DNA from: an uncultured Blautia sp.
Lineage (GTDB): Bacteria > Bacillota > Clostridia > Lachnospirales > Lachnospiraceae
Direction: 5' to 3'
Length of the DNA: 6,794 nucleotides
Assembly: GCA_934437695.1 (NCBI GenBank)
Contig: CAKSAW010000060.1
Coordinates: 1-6,794 of the forward strand
The notes under the pieces are model-generated. The model ran no database searches. It was not told the origin of the DNA and worked only from the letters and a program-made list of their open reading frames with translations. Every line of letters begins with the position of its first letter. Position 1 is the first letter of the stretch. The position numbers and the translations under genes are program-made. Positions 6,625 to 6,794 of the stretch are shown here, one piece after another.

Positions 6625-6690
6625 ATATTATGTACTCGTTTTAATCGGTTTATCTGTATATGTCATAATGCCGATATGCACGAAAACAAT

Positions 6691-6739
6691 AATAAAGCCC
6701 TCAGTATTGCAAGTATTGCAGTACCGAGGGCTTATTCTT
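6691..6739 (+). terminator. Terminator of the DUF1015 gene, possibly bidirectional
   Basis: A long hairpin forms from AATAA-GCCCTC-GTATTGCA against TGCAGTAC-GAGGGC-TTATT, about 19 pairs. It has one bulged A, one A-C mismatch, one T-G wobble and a 5-base loop at 6712-6716. It begins 66 bases after the stop codon. The tail UUAUUCUU is moderately U-rich. In the minus sense the tail UUUAUUAUUGUUUU is also U-rich, so it may work both ways. Confidence 0.8.
6703..6720 (+). repeat. Tandem 9-base duplication inside the terminator stem
   Basis: AGTATTGCA is repeated exactly, head to tail, at 6703-6711 and 6712-6720. The duplication lengthens the upper stem, since the first copy pairs with the end of the second plus GTAC. 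With one copy the hairpin would be shorter but still closed by GCCCTC/GAGGGC. Confidence 0.8.
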
Positions 6740-6741
6740 AC

Positions 6742-6774
6742 AAAAAAAGAGTCTCCGAAAACTCGGAAACTCTT
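6742..6774 (-). terminator. Intrinsic terminator of a convergent gene beyond the right edge
   Basis: In the minus sense AAGAGTTTCCGA pairs with TCGGAGACTCTT over 12 positions, with a single U-G wobble and a GUUU loop. It is followed by an unbroken run of U residues (6742-6748 on the plus strand are all A). On the plus strand the wobble becomes a C-A mismatch and there is no U tract, so the orientation is clear. It implies a minus-strand gene to the right of 6794. Confidence 0.82.
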
Positions 6775-6794
6775 GAATTTACTGTGTTTAGTCG

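Noticed and set aside
6644..6675. ATCGG/CCGAT inverted repeat after the DUF1015 stop as the terminator.
   Set aside because: Only 5 pairs with a large loop and no U tract. The much stronger hairpin at 6691-6736 lies just downstream.
1..6794. CRISPR arrays, insertion sequences, tRNA or rRNA genes, phage or toxin-antitoxin genes.
   Set aside because: No spaced direct repeats, transposase frames, tRNA-like cloverleafs or small gene pairs were found. The window is an ordinary metabolic locus.

Overview
The window looks like a piece of chromosome from a low-to-moderate GC anaerobic Firmicute, most likely a gut Clostridium relative of the Lachnospiraceae type. This rests on strong GGAGG-type ribosome binding sites, the codon choice, and the gene set. 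No taxonomic marker gene is present, so the placement is an inference.

Layout. Positions 39-5067 hold four genes on the minus strand, read from right to left: dpaL (2,3-diaminopropionate ammonia-lyase), ygeY (M20 metallohydrolase), ygeW (knotted carbamoyltransferase) and a carbamate kinase (arcC, counterpart of E. coli yqeA). The gaps between them are about 39, 206 and 104 bases. No terminator is visible before the left edge, so the operon may continue beyond base 1. Positions 5068-5382 form a divergent regulatory region with a plausible promoter for each direction. It also holds several symmetric or repeated elements that could be regulator sites. Positions 5383-6624 hold a plus-strand DUF1015 protein with the ADGHHR motif, a family with reported free-serine kinase members. 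Positions 6691-6774 hold two back-to-back stem-loop terminators. The second reads as a canonical terminator for a convergent minus-strand gene that lies beyond the right edge.

How the genes work together. The same four families sit together in E. coli (ygeW-ygeX-ygeY-hyuA-yqeA). They belong to the anaerobic purine/urate degradation cluster found in many gut bacteria, earlier called 'selenium metabolism-linked'. The inferred logic is that ureido derivatives of 2,3-diaminopropionate from opened purine rings are trimmed by YgeY and YgeW. Carbamoyl phosphate is then cashed in for ATP by the carbamate kinase, and diaminopropionate is split by DpaL to pyruvate and ammonia. The ring-opening and redox genes (ssnA, hyuA, ygfK, xdhD) are not in this window. 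The system is therefore largely a known one. The less explained parts are the structured intergenic RNAs, the symmetric elements over both divergent promoters, and the DUF1015 neighbour.
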